Positions 1 through 6,582 of a stretch of 10,078 nucleotides of DNA are shown one piece after another (positions within the stretch are counted from its first letter, which is position 1; the number at the start of each line of letters is the position of its first letter). Where the stretch lies: NCBI GenBank assembly GCA_035558335.1, contig DATMCM010000607.1, forward strand, positions 1 to 10,078, written 5' to 3'. This DNA comes from Onstottus_B sp035558335. Lineage in GTDB: Bacteria; Acidobacteriota; Blastocatellia; UBA7656. The notes below the pieces were generated by a model. The model saw nothing but the letters and a program-made list of their open reading frames with translations. It was not told where the DNA came from and made no database searches. A program made the position numbers and the translations under genes.

Positions 1-150
1 ACCTCAAGTGCCGGTAGTAGGCTGCGTGTCAAGATAGGTTCATGATTCGACGGATTGCATTCCAAGTCCCAGTTTTGATCACACCCGCTTACGGCTCGTG
101 AAGACTTTTCTTCATGCGAGGCTCCCAGGTCAGGCTTTAACTCCTAAACA
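1..150. other. Gene-free window edge
   Basis: I see no convincing coding region, RNA gene or repeat array here. The stretch is downstream of the minus-strand gene that ends at 151. Its only visible structure is an imperfect inverted repeat at 95-120, listed separately. Confidence 0.5.
95..120 (-). terminator. Weak hairpin downstream of the BNR gene
   Basis: The arms CTCG-TGAAGA (95-104) and TCTTCA-TG-CGAG (109-120) pair as 6 + 4 bp around a 4-nt loop with a 2-nt bulge. It lies about 30 nt past the stop codon of the minus-strand gene, where a terminator would be expected. No U-tract follows on the minus strand, so intrinsic termination is doubtful. It could also be a 3' mRNA stabiliser or chance. 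Confidence 0.25.
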
Positions 151-3100
151 TCACTTGTCTTTCCATTCCGGGATTCTACCCGGAGTCCACGGAGCGCCGG
201 CGGCCTCCATCGCCTTCTCGAGTCTCGCCAGGTCGCCCTCGATCAGCGCGCGCAGACGCGCGAGCACTTGGTCGAACTCCGCAGCCGCGGCCGCATACTG
301 GTCGATCTGCGTCTGAGTCGGCCGCTGAGTCGACATTCGCTGCCCGCCCACGATGGTGCCGACCAGTTCGGTGATCGACGCAGGCAAGTTTTCTTGCCGC
401 GCTCGAAGCGCCTGATCGCCGCGAAGCGCTTTGATGATTTCGTTGGTCTTCTTGTCGATCGCGGCGGCCTCGTCCGTTAGCCTGGCTTCCGCGGCCGGCG
501 TCTCGAGCAACGCACGCTTAATCAAACCAACCCGCGTCTTTAGCTGATTGGCAGTCTCCGATGCGCCTGTCACTGCGCGTTGCAGCCGCGCCACCTTCTG
601 CTGAAACTCCACAAGTGCCGCGCGGTCCGCCGCTGACATAGATGACTGACCCTCGACGTAGACCGCGAATTCCTGTGGCCCAGCGAGGTCGGTCGTGACG
701 CCGTTGACTCGCTTGGACAGTGTAACCGTGAACTTGCCTGGCATTACCAAAGGACCGCCCGGCGGGTCGCCAAAGATTTCTTCTTCGAGCTCCGGCGGAC
801 GAGTCGCAAGAACCGCCGCCGGATAACGAAGGTCCCAATTGACGCGATTGATGCCTGGCGTGACGGGGGCATTGAGGCGGCGCACCACGCGACCGGCGGC
901 GTCCTTGACGGTGAAGAACAGCGATGGTGCTTCTTCTTCCTCTTCGGCACTGAGCTGTTGCATTGGCGGATACTGAATCGTTGCCCCCTTCTTCTCGGCT
1001 TCCTTTTCCGCGTCTTGCCGCTTCTGTTTTTGAGTCTTTGGTGTTTCTTTCAAATAGTAAGTGAACGTTGCGCCGAACGGCGGGTTGTCGGCGGTGTAGA
1101 ACGACTCGCCCTGGAACGACTTGCCTCGTCCTCCAAGCGGTTGAGCCTGAATGTACATCATCGCGTCCTTGACCGGGAACAGCGCACTCTCTTGACCAAG
1201 CAATTCGGGCTTGAGCGTGCGAAGCGGCGTATAGTCGTCGAGGATGTACACGCTGCGGCCAAATGTTCCGACTACGAGATCGTTTTCCCGCTTTTGAATC
1301 GCGAGATCCCTAACCGAAATCGTCGGCATTCCTCCCTTGAGCTGAATCCATTTGTGCCCGCCGTCGATGGTGAAGAACACTCCAAACTCGGTTCCGGCGA
1401 AAAGCAGGTTCGGGTTGATGTGGTCCTCTGCGAAAGCAAGAAGCGGATGATTGGAAGGCAGATTGCCCTTGATTGAAGTCCACGAACGGCCCCGATCGGT
1501 GCTCTTAAGCAGGTAGGGAGCGAAGTCGCTGCGTTTGTGATTCTCGAACGCCGCGTACACCGTGCTCTCATCGTGCTGCGAAGCCGCGATGCGCGAGACA
1601 TAAGTCATATCCGGCACGCCCGGGAAACTCTCGATCTTGCGCCAGTTCTTGCCGGCATCCTCGGTCACCTGAATCAAACCATCATCCGTTCCGATGTAAA
1701 TCAAACCTTCTTTCTTTGGCGATTCGGCCAGCGCCGACGAATTACCAAACGGATCGGTGGACTGGTGCTTTGCTACCGCGTCGGGGCCCCAGATCTTGCC
1801 CATCACCGGGAGTTTGTTTCGATCGAGCCCGCGCGAGAGTTGACCGCTGACCGCGCGCCAGGTATCGCCTCGGTCGTCGCTGCGAAAAAGCTTATCAGCG
1901 GCGAAGTAGAGCCTTGTGTGCGAGTGCGGGCTGATTATGAACGGCGAGTCCCAGTTGAATCGAAGCGCGTCTTCGCCGCGAGCGGGCGCAGGTTGAATGC
2001 CCATTCTTTCGCCGGTGCGTTTGTCATAACGCACGATCACCCCGTATTGAAGCTCCGCGTAGATTGTGTTCGGGTCTTCGGGATCGACCTGTGTGCGGAA
2101 CCCGTCGCCGCCCTGTGTGACGAACCAATCCGAGTTAACGATGCCGGATACGCTTCGAGTGCGCGAGGGTCCGCCCAGGCTGTAGTTGTCTTGCAGACCG
2201 CCGTATACGTTGTAGAACGGAGTCGAGTTGTCGGTGGTCACGTCGTAGAATTGACCGATGGGCATGTTCGAGAAGAAACGCCAATTCGCTGCGCGATCGT
2301 AGCTCTCGTACAAACCGCCGTCACAACCCACGCGATAGTGATTCGTGTTGACCGGATCGATCCAGATGACATGATTGTCTACGTGCTTTGACTTCTCGCC
2401 GAGCGGCCGCAGCGTTCGTCCTCCGTCGTCAGAAACCTGAAGAAAAACGTTCATTACGTATATTCGATCGACGTCCTTAGGATCCGCTGTAATCTGTCCG
2501 TAGTACATCGCTCCAGCATCGAACGGGTTGCGCCGCTCCCAACTCCCGCCGCGATCGGTCGAGCGAAAGATCCCGCCCTTTCGATCACCGGCTTCGATGG
2601 TGGCATAGACGACGTTTGTATCCACCGGTGAAACCGCAAGACCGATTCGACCCATGTCTACATTTGGAAGCCCTGTTTTCAGTTTGTTCCAACTTGCGCC
2701 CGAATCGGTCGACTTGTAGATCGCGCATTCGGGGCCGCCGTTGATCAATGTCCACACGTGGCGCCGTCGCTGGTACGAGGCCGCATACAACGTGTCCGGA
2801 TTCTGCGGGTCGATCACGACATCGGTTACGCCTGTGTTCTCGCTGATCGAAAGAATATTCTTCCAGGTCTTGCCGCCGTCGGTGGCCTTGAACAGCCCTC
2901 GATCTCCGCCTGGTCCCCACAACGGGCCTTGCGCGGCGACATAGATGTGATCCGAGTTGCGAGGGTCGATTGCGATTCGCCCGACACGCTCGGATGCTTT
3001 GAGCCCCATGTTCTTCCAGGTCTTGCCGGCGTCGTCCGAGCGATACACGCCGTCTCCGTACGAGACGCTTCGCTGGCTGTTGTTCTCACCAGTGCCCACC

Positions 3101-3525
3101 CAAACGGTGAGCGGGTTTTTTGGATCGAGAACGACCTCGCCGATCGAGTACGAGCTTTCGTTGTCGAACACCGGTGTCCAGGTGATGCCCGCGTTGGTGG
3201 TTCTCCAAACGCCGCCCGAAGCCACGCCGACGAAGTAACGACTGAAGTCACTGGGATCGACCGCGATCGCAATGATCCTCCCTCCAGTGGTCGCAGGCCC
3301 GATGGATCGAAGCTTCAGACCTGCGAATGTTCCGGATGACATGACGTCTGGCTTTTTCGGCTCTTCCTTCTTAGCCTCGTCCTTTTTTGGTTCTTCCTGT
3401 TTTTGCGCTTCCGCCGGCGGTTTTTCAACCGGCTTCTGCTCTTGCGCAAAGGCTGCAAGCGGCGAGGCGATCAGAACGAAGATGAGGATGAGATGTATGG
3501 GCATCGCTAGGCGGAACATCTTCAA
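151..3525 (-). CDS. Secreted BNR/Asp-box (VPS10/sortilin-like) beta-propeller protein
   Basis: A 1124-aa exported protein. Residues 1-28 form a signal peptide ending AAFA, followed by a Lys/Glu/Pro-rich linker (about 29-60). From about 65 to 765 there are roughly ten Asp-box (BNR) repeats of the S-x-D-x-G-x-T-W type, for example VYRSDDAGKTW near 160, LFKATDGGKTW, LLKSTDRGRSW and FFTIDGGHKW. This pattern is known from sialidase-like and VPS10/sortilin-like propellers. A beta-domain around 855-900 (SLFFTVKDAAGRVVRRL) and a helical, probably coiled-coil tail (about 960-1115) follow. Such proteins are often labelled 'glycosyl hydrolase', but Asp boxes are structural and no catalytic residues can be named, so the substrate is unknown. 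The TTG start at 3525 lies 9 nt from an AGGAGG at 3535-3540. The ATG at 3519 (15 nt away) is the alternative. It probably acts in the periplasm or outside the cell. Confidence 0.9.
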   Translation of the reverse strand: MKMFRLAMPIHLILIFVLIASPLAAFAQEQKPVEKPPAEAQKQEEPKKDEAKKEEPKKPDVMSSGTFAGLKLRSIGPATTGGRIIAIAVDPSDFSRYFVGVASGGVWRTTNAGITWTPVFDNESSYSIGEVVLDPKNPLTVWVGTGENNSQRSVSYGDGVYRSDDAGKTWKNMGLKASERVGRIAIDPRNSDHIYVAAQGPLWGPGGDRGLFKATDGGKTWKNILSISENTGVTDVVIDPQNPDTLYAASYQRRRHVWTLINGGPECAIYKSTDSGASWNKLKTGLPNVDMGRIGLAVSPVDTNVVYATIEAGDRKGGIFRSTDRGGSWERRNPFDAGAMYYGQITADPKDVDRIYVMNVFLQVSDDGGRTLRPLGEKSKHVDNHVIWIDPVNTNHYRVGCDGGLYESYDRAANWRFFSNMPIGQFYDVTTDNSTPFYNVYGGLQDNYSLGGPSRTRSVSGIVNSDWFVTQGGDGFRTQVDPEDPNTIYAELQYGVIVRYDKRTGERMGIQPAPARGEDALRFNWDSPFIISPHSHTRLYFAADKLFRSDDRGDTWRAVSGQLSRGLDRNKLPVMGKIWGPDAVAKHQSTDPFGNSSALAESPKKEGLIYIGTDDGLIQVTEDAGKNWRKIESFPGVPDMTYVSRIAASQHDESTVYAAFENHKRSDFAPYLLKSTDRGRSWTSIKGNLPSNHPLLAFAEDHINPNLLFAGTEFGVFFTIDGGHKWIQLKGGMPTISVRDLAIQKRENDLVVGTFGRSVYILDDYTPLRTLKPELLGQESALFPVKDAMMYIQAQPLGGRGKSFQGESFYTADNPPFGATFTYYLKETPKTQKQKRQDAEKEAEKKGATIQYPPMQQLSAEEEEEAPSLFFTVKDAAGRVVRRLNAPVTPGINRVNWDLRYPAAVLATRPPELEEEIFGDPPGGPLVMPGKFTVTLSKRVNGVTTDLAGPQEFAVYVEGQSSMSAADRAALVEFQQKVARLQRAVTGASETANQLKTRVGLIKRALLETPAAEARLTDEAAAIDKKTNEIIKALRGDQALRARQENLPASITELVGTIVGGQRMSTQRPTQTQIDQYAAAAAEFDQVLARLRALIEGDLARLEKAMEAAGAPWTPGRIPEWKDK

Positions 3526-3607
3526 GATGGTAATCCTCCTTCGAGGCGATTCATCGATGGGCCGTTCGATGATGAATGGATCGAGAGAAAATCGACAGAA
3601 TTCTGAA

Positions 3608-3632
3608 AGGCCGCCTCTCGAGAAGGCGGCCT
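3608..3632 (-). terminator. Strong intergenic hairpin between the lipocalin-like and BNR genes
   Basis: The arms AGGCCGCCT (3608-3616) and AGGCGGCCT (3624-3632) are a perfect 9-bp GC-rich inverted repeat with a 7-nt loop. On the minus strand it lies about 30 nt after the stop codon of the 3663-4115 gene and is followed by TTTCAG, a short U-run. A terminator or attenuator that partly separates the two genes is the best reading. An mRNA-stabilising hairpin is possible. Confidence 0.5.
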
Positions 3633-3662
3633 CCTTCCACTGGCAGAAGCAAAACTCTGATA

Positions 3663-4115
3663 CTAAGGTAGCCGCTCGAACTTGAACTCGACGCCGGCGT
3701 TCGCGATTGGCTTCAGAGTAAGGACCTTGCCATCGAGCTTGTACTCGTACTTAGTCACCTTCCCCATCGTAGCCGGGCTCGCTTGCGCATATTGCTGAAG
3801 CGTGATGATGTTGCCCTCAATTTCGAAAGTGCCCGTCGTCGCCGACAGACCTTGATAGGCGGCGATGATTTTCTTCTCGCGTTCTTCCTTGGGCTCTTCC
3901 TGACTCCAGGTCTTGCGGTCGACGCCGGCCCGAACGAAGGCCAGGTACTTGCCGTGCACCACGATCATGCCTTTGGCGTCGGTCTCGGTCTGCGAGCCTC
4001 CCGGGAAAGTCGTCGAAACGTATTTGTAGGCGCCGTCCAGCTTGGGATCGGCTGCAAAAGTGTTAACCGCTGCTGCGGTGAGAATGACTGCGATGAGAAC
4101 TGCTTTAAACTTCAT
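3663..4115 (-). CDS. Small secreted lipocalin-like protein
   Basis: A 150-aa protein with a clear signal peptide (MKFKAVLIAVILTAAAVNTFA, cleavage about residue 22). The mature part of about 128 aa has many short alternating strands, such as TGTFEIEGNIITL and KYEYKLDGKVLTL. It starts with a LDGAYKYVS strand and ends VEFKFERLP, which resembles bacterial lipocalin-like small beta-barrels of unknown ligand. No catalytic motif is visible. The start is well supported: GGAGGA lies 6 nt upstream of the ATG. A sigma70-like promoter sits at 4179-4207. It is co-oriented with the BNR gene 137 bp downstream, but the hairpin at 3608-3632 lies between them, so they may be only partly co-transcribed. The function is unknown. 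The barrel fold is inferred from the strand pattern. Confidence 0.85.
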   Translation of the reverse strand: MKFKAVLIAVILTAAAVNTFAADPKLDGAYKYVSTTFPGGSQTETDAKGMIVVHGKYLAFVRAGVDRKTWSQEEPKEEREKKIIAAYQGLSATTGTFEIEGNIITLQQYAQASPATMGKVTKYEYKLDGKVLTLKPIANAGVEFKFERLP

Positions 4116-4178
4116 TCGGATTCCTCCATGGGTTCAGGTTGTAATAGGTGGCAAGCCCACCCTCGATCAGAGTCGGGC

Positions 4179-4207
4179 ATGATACCGTCACGGTCAGCGG
4201 GTTTCAA
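4179..4207 (-). promoter_or_regulatory. Sigma70-like promoter for the lipocalin-like gene, with flanking inverted repeat
   Basis: Read on the minus strand, TTGAAA (4207-4202) and TATCAT (4184-4179) are separated by exactly 17 nt, each matching the consensus at 5 of 6 positions. Transcription would begin near 4172, giving a leader of about 57 nt. The inverted repeat TCAGCGG (4194-4200) / CCGCTGA (4216-4222) brackets the -35 box, a plausible operator placement. Confidence 0.55.
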
Positions 4208-4262
4208 CCGAAGCACCGCTGATTATCTGACGCGCTCATTCGTTGCGAATGAATTGTTCGGT

Positions 4263-4268
4263 TAGAAT
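4263..4268 (+). promoter_or_regulatory. Possible -10 box for the response-regulator-like gene
   Basis: TAGAAT matches TATAAT at 5 of 6 positions and would place the start of transcription near 4274, just before the AGGAGG/GAGGGAG ribosome-binding region (4285-4302). No good -35 lies 16-18 nt upstream. If real, it excludes the in-frame upstream starts at 4243, 4249 and 4267. Confidence 0.35.
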
Positions 4269-4308
4269 GGACTCCCACGCCGAGAGGAGGATCTCGAGGG
4301 AGAAGCCT

Positions 4309-4689
4309 ATGAAGATCGCTGTGATTGTGGACGACATGTTTTTCGCTTCAAAGATAAATGCAGCCGCCGCTCAAGCCGCTGGTCAGGTTGAGCGGATCAA
4401 GACGCGCGAGCAGCTTGAACAGCTTCAAGCGACCCCGCCCGGGCTGGTGATTGTTGATTTGAATTCGGACCGAATCGACCCGCTTGAAGCGATTCAGTTT
4501 CTCAAATCAACACCCGAGCTGCGCGAGATCCCGATAGTGTCCTTTGTTTCGCACGTGCAGACCGAGCTGATTCGCAGCGCCCAAGCGGCAGGCTGCGACT
4601 ACGTGCTGCCGCGATCGGCTTTCAATCAGATGCTTGGCGAGATCGTTTCCGGCAACCTTGGGAGCCTTGTCCGACGCGCGTCGGAATGA
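4309..4689 (+). CDS. Single-domain response-regulator-like (degenerate receiver) protein
   Basis: A 126-aa protein with receiver-domain (CheY-like) layout and no output domain. It begins MKIAVIVDD, giving the acidic pair D8/D9 after strand 1. LVIVDLNSD supplies the phospho-acceptor D50 after strand 3. IPIVSFVSH aligns with strand 4, with Val80 where a Thr/Ser switch residue is usual. YVLPRS aligns with strand 5, with Arg102 where the invariant Lys is expected. D50 is kept while both switch positions are changed, so it may be phosphorylated poorly or act as a pseudo-receiver. The ATG at 4309 is chosen because GAGGGAG lies 6 nt upstream and the receiver fold starts there. Upstream in-frame starts add residues with no counterpart in receivers. 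No histidine kinase is adjacent. It is transcribed divergently from the lipocalin-like gene. Confidence 0.8.
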   Translation: MKIAVIVDDMFFASKINAAAAQAAGQVERIKTREQLEQLQATPPGLVIVDLNSDRIDPLEAIQFLKSTPELREIPIVSFVSHVQTELIRSAQAAGCDYVLPRSAFNQMLGEIVSGNLGSLVRRASE

Positions 4690-4735
4690 ATACAGGCAAG
4701 GCTTCCTCGACAAAGCGTAGCCGTCATCTTCGTCA

Positions 4736-4889
4736 GGCCTTGGTGGTGTCCAGGTTCGAATGTTTTCTAGGCGTAACCTCGGCGTCTCAGCGTCTCCGCG
4801 GATAGTAAGCGCAGAAACAATGCTAACCGCGGAGACGCAGCGACGCAGAGACTGCGCTGAGAAATTGAAATCAGGACACCACCTAAGCC
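4736..4889. repeat. 154-bp imperfect palindrome built of short-period repeats
   Basis: The outer arms GGCCTTGGTGGTGTCC (4736-4751) and its partner at 4874-4889 pair at 14 of 16 positions. The inner arms 4767-4801 and 4827-4861 match as reverse complements at 27 of 35 positions by my count, around a 25-nt loop. The inner left arm contains the near-8-bp direct repeat GCGTCTCA-GCGTCTCC. The palindrome fills most of the gap between two convergent genes, and its right end contains the nitrilase stop codon (4883-4885). It could act as a bidirectional terminator or be a MITE-like insertion. No transposase or target-site duplication was recognised. Confidence 0.7.
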
Positions 4890-5731
4890 TTTTGTGACTT
4901 TGATGTGCCGGCAGTGATCGCTCCGTAGAATTCTGGCCGGCGATCCGCGAGGCGGTCTATCTCATAAGACCCGGCGACGTTGACGATCTTGTTGTTGTTG
5001 GCTTCTTGAAGATCGACGTCAACGATCAAGATCTCTTCGCCTTCACGCGACGCTTCCGCAGTGGTATCGCCGTTCACGTCCACCACTTTGCTTCTTCCGA
5101 TGAACTCCCAGCCGCGCTCGACGCCGCAGCGATTCACCGCCGCGAAGTTCAGGTGATTTTCGCAAGCCCGCGTGTTGATGATGAACTCGGCAGTGCGCCA
5201 CGCGCCGGTCGGCCAGTTGGTTGGCAGAACGATTAGCTCGGCCCCTAGTAATTTGAGCGCTCTGGCGGCCTCGGGAAAGCTTGCATCGTAGCAGATGTTG
5301 ATCCCGATTCGTCCGAATGGAAGCTCGAAAACTCGGAATGGCTTGTCGCCAGGCGTCAGAAAGCGATCGACTCCAAGAAACGGAAGATGAACCTTGCGAT
5401 AGTTACCGATGATGCCGTCAGGTCCAACGAGCATCGCGGCATTGTAGAAGTTGGAGCCATCGCGTTCGAAGAAACCAACAACGGCGTAGGTCTGGGTTCG
5501 CCTGCAAGCGGCGGCTACGGCTCGTGATGACGAATCATCGATCGTCTCGGCGTACTGTTTAGCTTCGTCGAGCGAATTAAAGCAATAGCCGGTGATCGCG
5601 CATTCGGGAAAGATCACAAGCCTGGCGCCGAGATCCGCAGCCGACTCGATCCGTGCAACAATCTTTCGCCGATTAGCTTCGACATTGCCGATCTCGACAT
5701 CCATCTGCACGCACGCTATTTTGGTACTCAT
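4883..5731 (-). CDS. Carbon-nitrogen hydrolase (nitrilase superfamily amidohydrolase)
   Basis: A 282-aa cytoplasmic enzyme of normal family length. The nitrilase-fold triad is visible: Glu43 in VIFPEC, Lys113 in YRKVHLPF and Cys147 in NICYDASFPE. It should cleave a C-N bond of an amide, carbamoyl or related substrate through a cysteine thioester. The segment FLTPGDKPFRVFELPFGRIG and the sequence around Cys147 resemble aliphatic amidases and N-carbamoyl-amine or omega-amidase-like members. The exact substrate cannot be read from the sequence. The ATG at 5731 is chosen because MSTKIACVQMD is the usual N-terminus. The TTG at 5761 would add ten unlikely residues. The stop codon and last two codons fall inside a palindromic repeat. 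The gene follows selC on the same strand, with no evident functional link. Confidence 0.9.
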   Translation of the reverse strand: MSTKIACVQMDVEIGNVEANRRKIVARIESAADLGARLVIFPECAITGYCFNSLDEAKQYAETIDDSSSRAVAAACRRTQTYAVVGFFERDGSNFYNAAMLVGPDGIIGNYRKVHLPFLGVDRFLTPGDKPFRVFELPFGRIGINICYDASFPEAARALKLLGAELIVLPTNWPTGAWRTAEFIINTRACENHLNFAAVNRCGVERGWEFIGRSKVVDVNGDTTAEASREGEEILIVDVDLQEANNNKIVNVAGSYEIDRLADRRPEFYGAITAGTSKSQKA

Positions 5732-5795
5732 CACTCTCGTCTCCGAGGCGCATTTAATCAAAGTAGACGCCGAACCTTAATTACCTAAATACGGG

Positions 5796-5826
5796 ACTGA
5801 CAACTGACCACTGACAACTGACCACT
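5796..5826. repeat. Heptamer tandem array at the selC 3' end
   Basis: Four 7-bp units alternate ACTGACA and ACTGACC (5796-5823), followed by a partial ACT. The array is therefore also two copies of a 14-mer. It ends about 7 bp from the CCA end of selC. Unlike the other arrays in the window, I found no inverted partner nearby. Confidence 0.9.
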
Positions 5827-5832
5827 ATCTCT

Positions 5833-5931
5833 TGGCGGAGGCGTGTGGGAATCGAACCCACCCAGGCCGCCTCTCGACAACCCGCAAACAGGTTTGAAGC
5901 CTGCGAGGACCACCAGGCCCCCTGCGCCTCC
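5833..5931 (-). tRNA. selC: Selenocysteine tRNA (anticodon UCA)
   Basis: This 99-nt gene has the features particular to tRNA-Sec. The acceptor begins GGAGGCG and pairs with CGCCTCC, followed by discriminator G and an encoded CCA at 5835-5833. A long D stem (GGGGGCC/GGTCCTC with wobbles) closes on TGGT. The anticodon arm is GCAGG-CTTCAAA-CCTGT, with anticodon TCA at 5897-5895. A large variable arm (GGGTTGTC-GAGA-GGCGGCCT) and a T arm (GTGGG-TTCGATT-CCCAC) follow. The eighth acceptor position looks like a C/A mismatch. It reads UGA as selenocysteine after charging by SerRS and conversion by SelA, with delivery by SelB. None of those genes is in this window. A thioesterase gene ends 66 bp upstream on the same strand. 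Confidence 0.96.
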
Positions 5932-5950
5932 GCTCGAATGCAAACTTATC

Positions 5951-6025
5951 AGGGCAAAGAGCAAAGGGCAAAGAAACGTACTCTTCGCTCTTAGCTCTTA
6001 TCTCTTTGCGCTTTGCCCTTTGCTC
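5951..6025. repeat. Inverted heptamer array at the thioesterase 3' end
   Basis: The left arm reads AGGGCAA-AGAGCAA (5951-5964) then AGGGCAA and a decayed unit to 5978. The right arm reads CTCTTCG-CTCTTAG (5981-5994), then CTCTTAT, CTCTTTG, CGCTTTG and CCCTTTG to 6022. Both keep 7-bp periodicity. GAGCAAAGGGCAAAG (5959-5973) is a perfect 15-bp reverse complement of 6011-6025. The right arm encodes the last eight residues and the stop codon of the thioesterase. The whole element lies just upstream of selC. A terminator or processing signal between the two is possible. Confidence 0.9.
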
Positions 6026-6411
6026 AGAACGCGCCTGATGAACCGCGACATCTCAACCGGAGCGCGCACGTGAATTCCCTCTCCGATCTTCTCGACCTCG
6101 TCGTGTGCTTCAACTGAGAACGCTATGGTGTTATCGCTCACTTCAATCACCCGCGCCTTCACCGTCACCTTCATGCCGACAGGCGTAGCCGCCAGATGCT
6201 TTACGTTCACCAGCACTCCCACGGAAATCCATCCTTCCGGCAGATGTGCCTGTATCGCATCACCGGAGGTCACCTCCATGTGATAGATCATTATCGGGGT
6301 GCCAAAGACCTCAGGCATCTCGTCGTGAAAGTGGGCCACGGTCATCTCTCTAGTCACCGTGATGACGCTTTCGGCAGTAGCGCCGACAACGATATTAGCT
6401 GTTGGCTTCAT
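5998..6411 (-). CDS. FlK-like hotdog-fold acyl-CoA thioesterase
   Basis: A 137-aa protein with the compact single-hotdog layout of the fluoroacetyl-CoA thioesterase (FlK) family. As I recall them, FlK's key residues are Thr42, Glu50, Gly69 and His76. Here Thr38, Glu46, Gly65 and His72 have the same spacing (T+8=E, E+26=H, G=H-7), in the motifs PEVFGTP, YHMEVTSG, SVGVLVNV and KHLAATP. The gate residue corresponding to FlK Phe36 is Met32, so fluoroacetyl-CoA is not the expected substrate. A general or housekeeping acyl-CoA thioesterase is more likely. The ATG at 6411 has GAGG 6 nt upstream. The GTG at 6423 overlaps that ribosome-binding site and is less likely. The last eight residues (SKGQSAKR) and the TAA are encoded by a heptamer repeat. 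Confidence 0.88.
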   Translation of the reverse strand: MKPTANIVVGATAESVITVTREMTVAHFHDEMPEVFGTPIMIYHMEVTSGDAIQAHLPEGWISVGVLVNVKHLAATPVGMKVTVKARVIEVSDNTIAFSVEAHDEVEKIGEGIHVRAPVEMSRFIRRVLSKGQSAKR

Positions 6412-6445
6412 CGGTTTCCTCACGTTGGGGTCTTAAGGGCGCCTC

Positions 6446-6474
6446 ATTCTAGCCCGGCGCTTGTGGAAAGTCAT
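6446..6474 (-). promoter_or_regulatory. Sigma70-like promoter for the thioesterase gene
   Basis: On the minus strand, ATGACT (6474-6469, 4 of 6 to TTGACA) and TAGAAT (6451-6446, 5 of 6 to TATAAT) are separated by 17 nt. Transcription near 6439 would give a leader of about 28 nt to the ATG at 6411. It might also read through to selC. Confidence 0.5.
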
Positions 6475-6538
6475 GTGACGGCAGACAACACCCGGCGTAG
6501 CCTGCGCGCGACAGTCCGCCGCTTTCAACAAGCCCCAA

Positions 6539-6564
6539 CCGCCGCTTTTGGCGAAAACCGGCGG
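6539..6564. promoter_or_regulatory. Inverted repeat upstream of the lpxC promoter
   Basis: The arms CCGCCG-C-TTTT (6539-6549) and AAAA-C-CGGCGG (6554-6564) form a 10-bp stem with one C/C mismatch and a 4-nt loop. It lies about 20 bp upstream of the candidate lpxC promoter in a divergent gene gap, a sensible position for an operator. Its function is not shown. Confidence 0.3.
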
Positions 6565-6582
6565 GCTGGACGCCTGGCCTTG

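Noticed and set aside
1537..2391. A 284-codon plus-strand reading frame
   Set aside because: It lies wholly antisense to the BNR gene, which has a signal peptide and recognisable repeats. The antisense product has no recognisable domain. It is a codon-bias shadow, as are the other plus-strand frames between 268 and 3339.
4243..4308. Earlier starts (TTG 4243, ATG 4249, ATG 4267) for the response-regulator-like gene
   Set aside because: The receiver fold begins at the ATG at 4309, which has GAGGGAG 6 nt upstream. A likely -10 box at 4263-4268 lies inside the extension.
4736..4889. Insertion sequence with transposase
   Set aside because: It is only 154 bp, has no coding capacity for a transposase and no recognised target duplication, so it is kept as a palindromic repeat.
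5843..6073. Plus-strand protein beginning MWESNPPRP
   Set aside because: This is the antisense translation of the tRNA-Sec gene and the adjacent repeat, a common spurious annotation.
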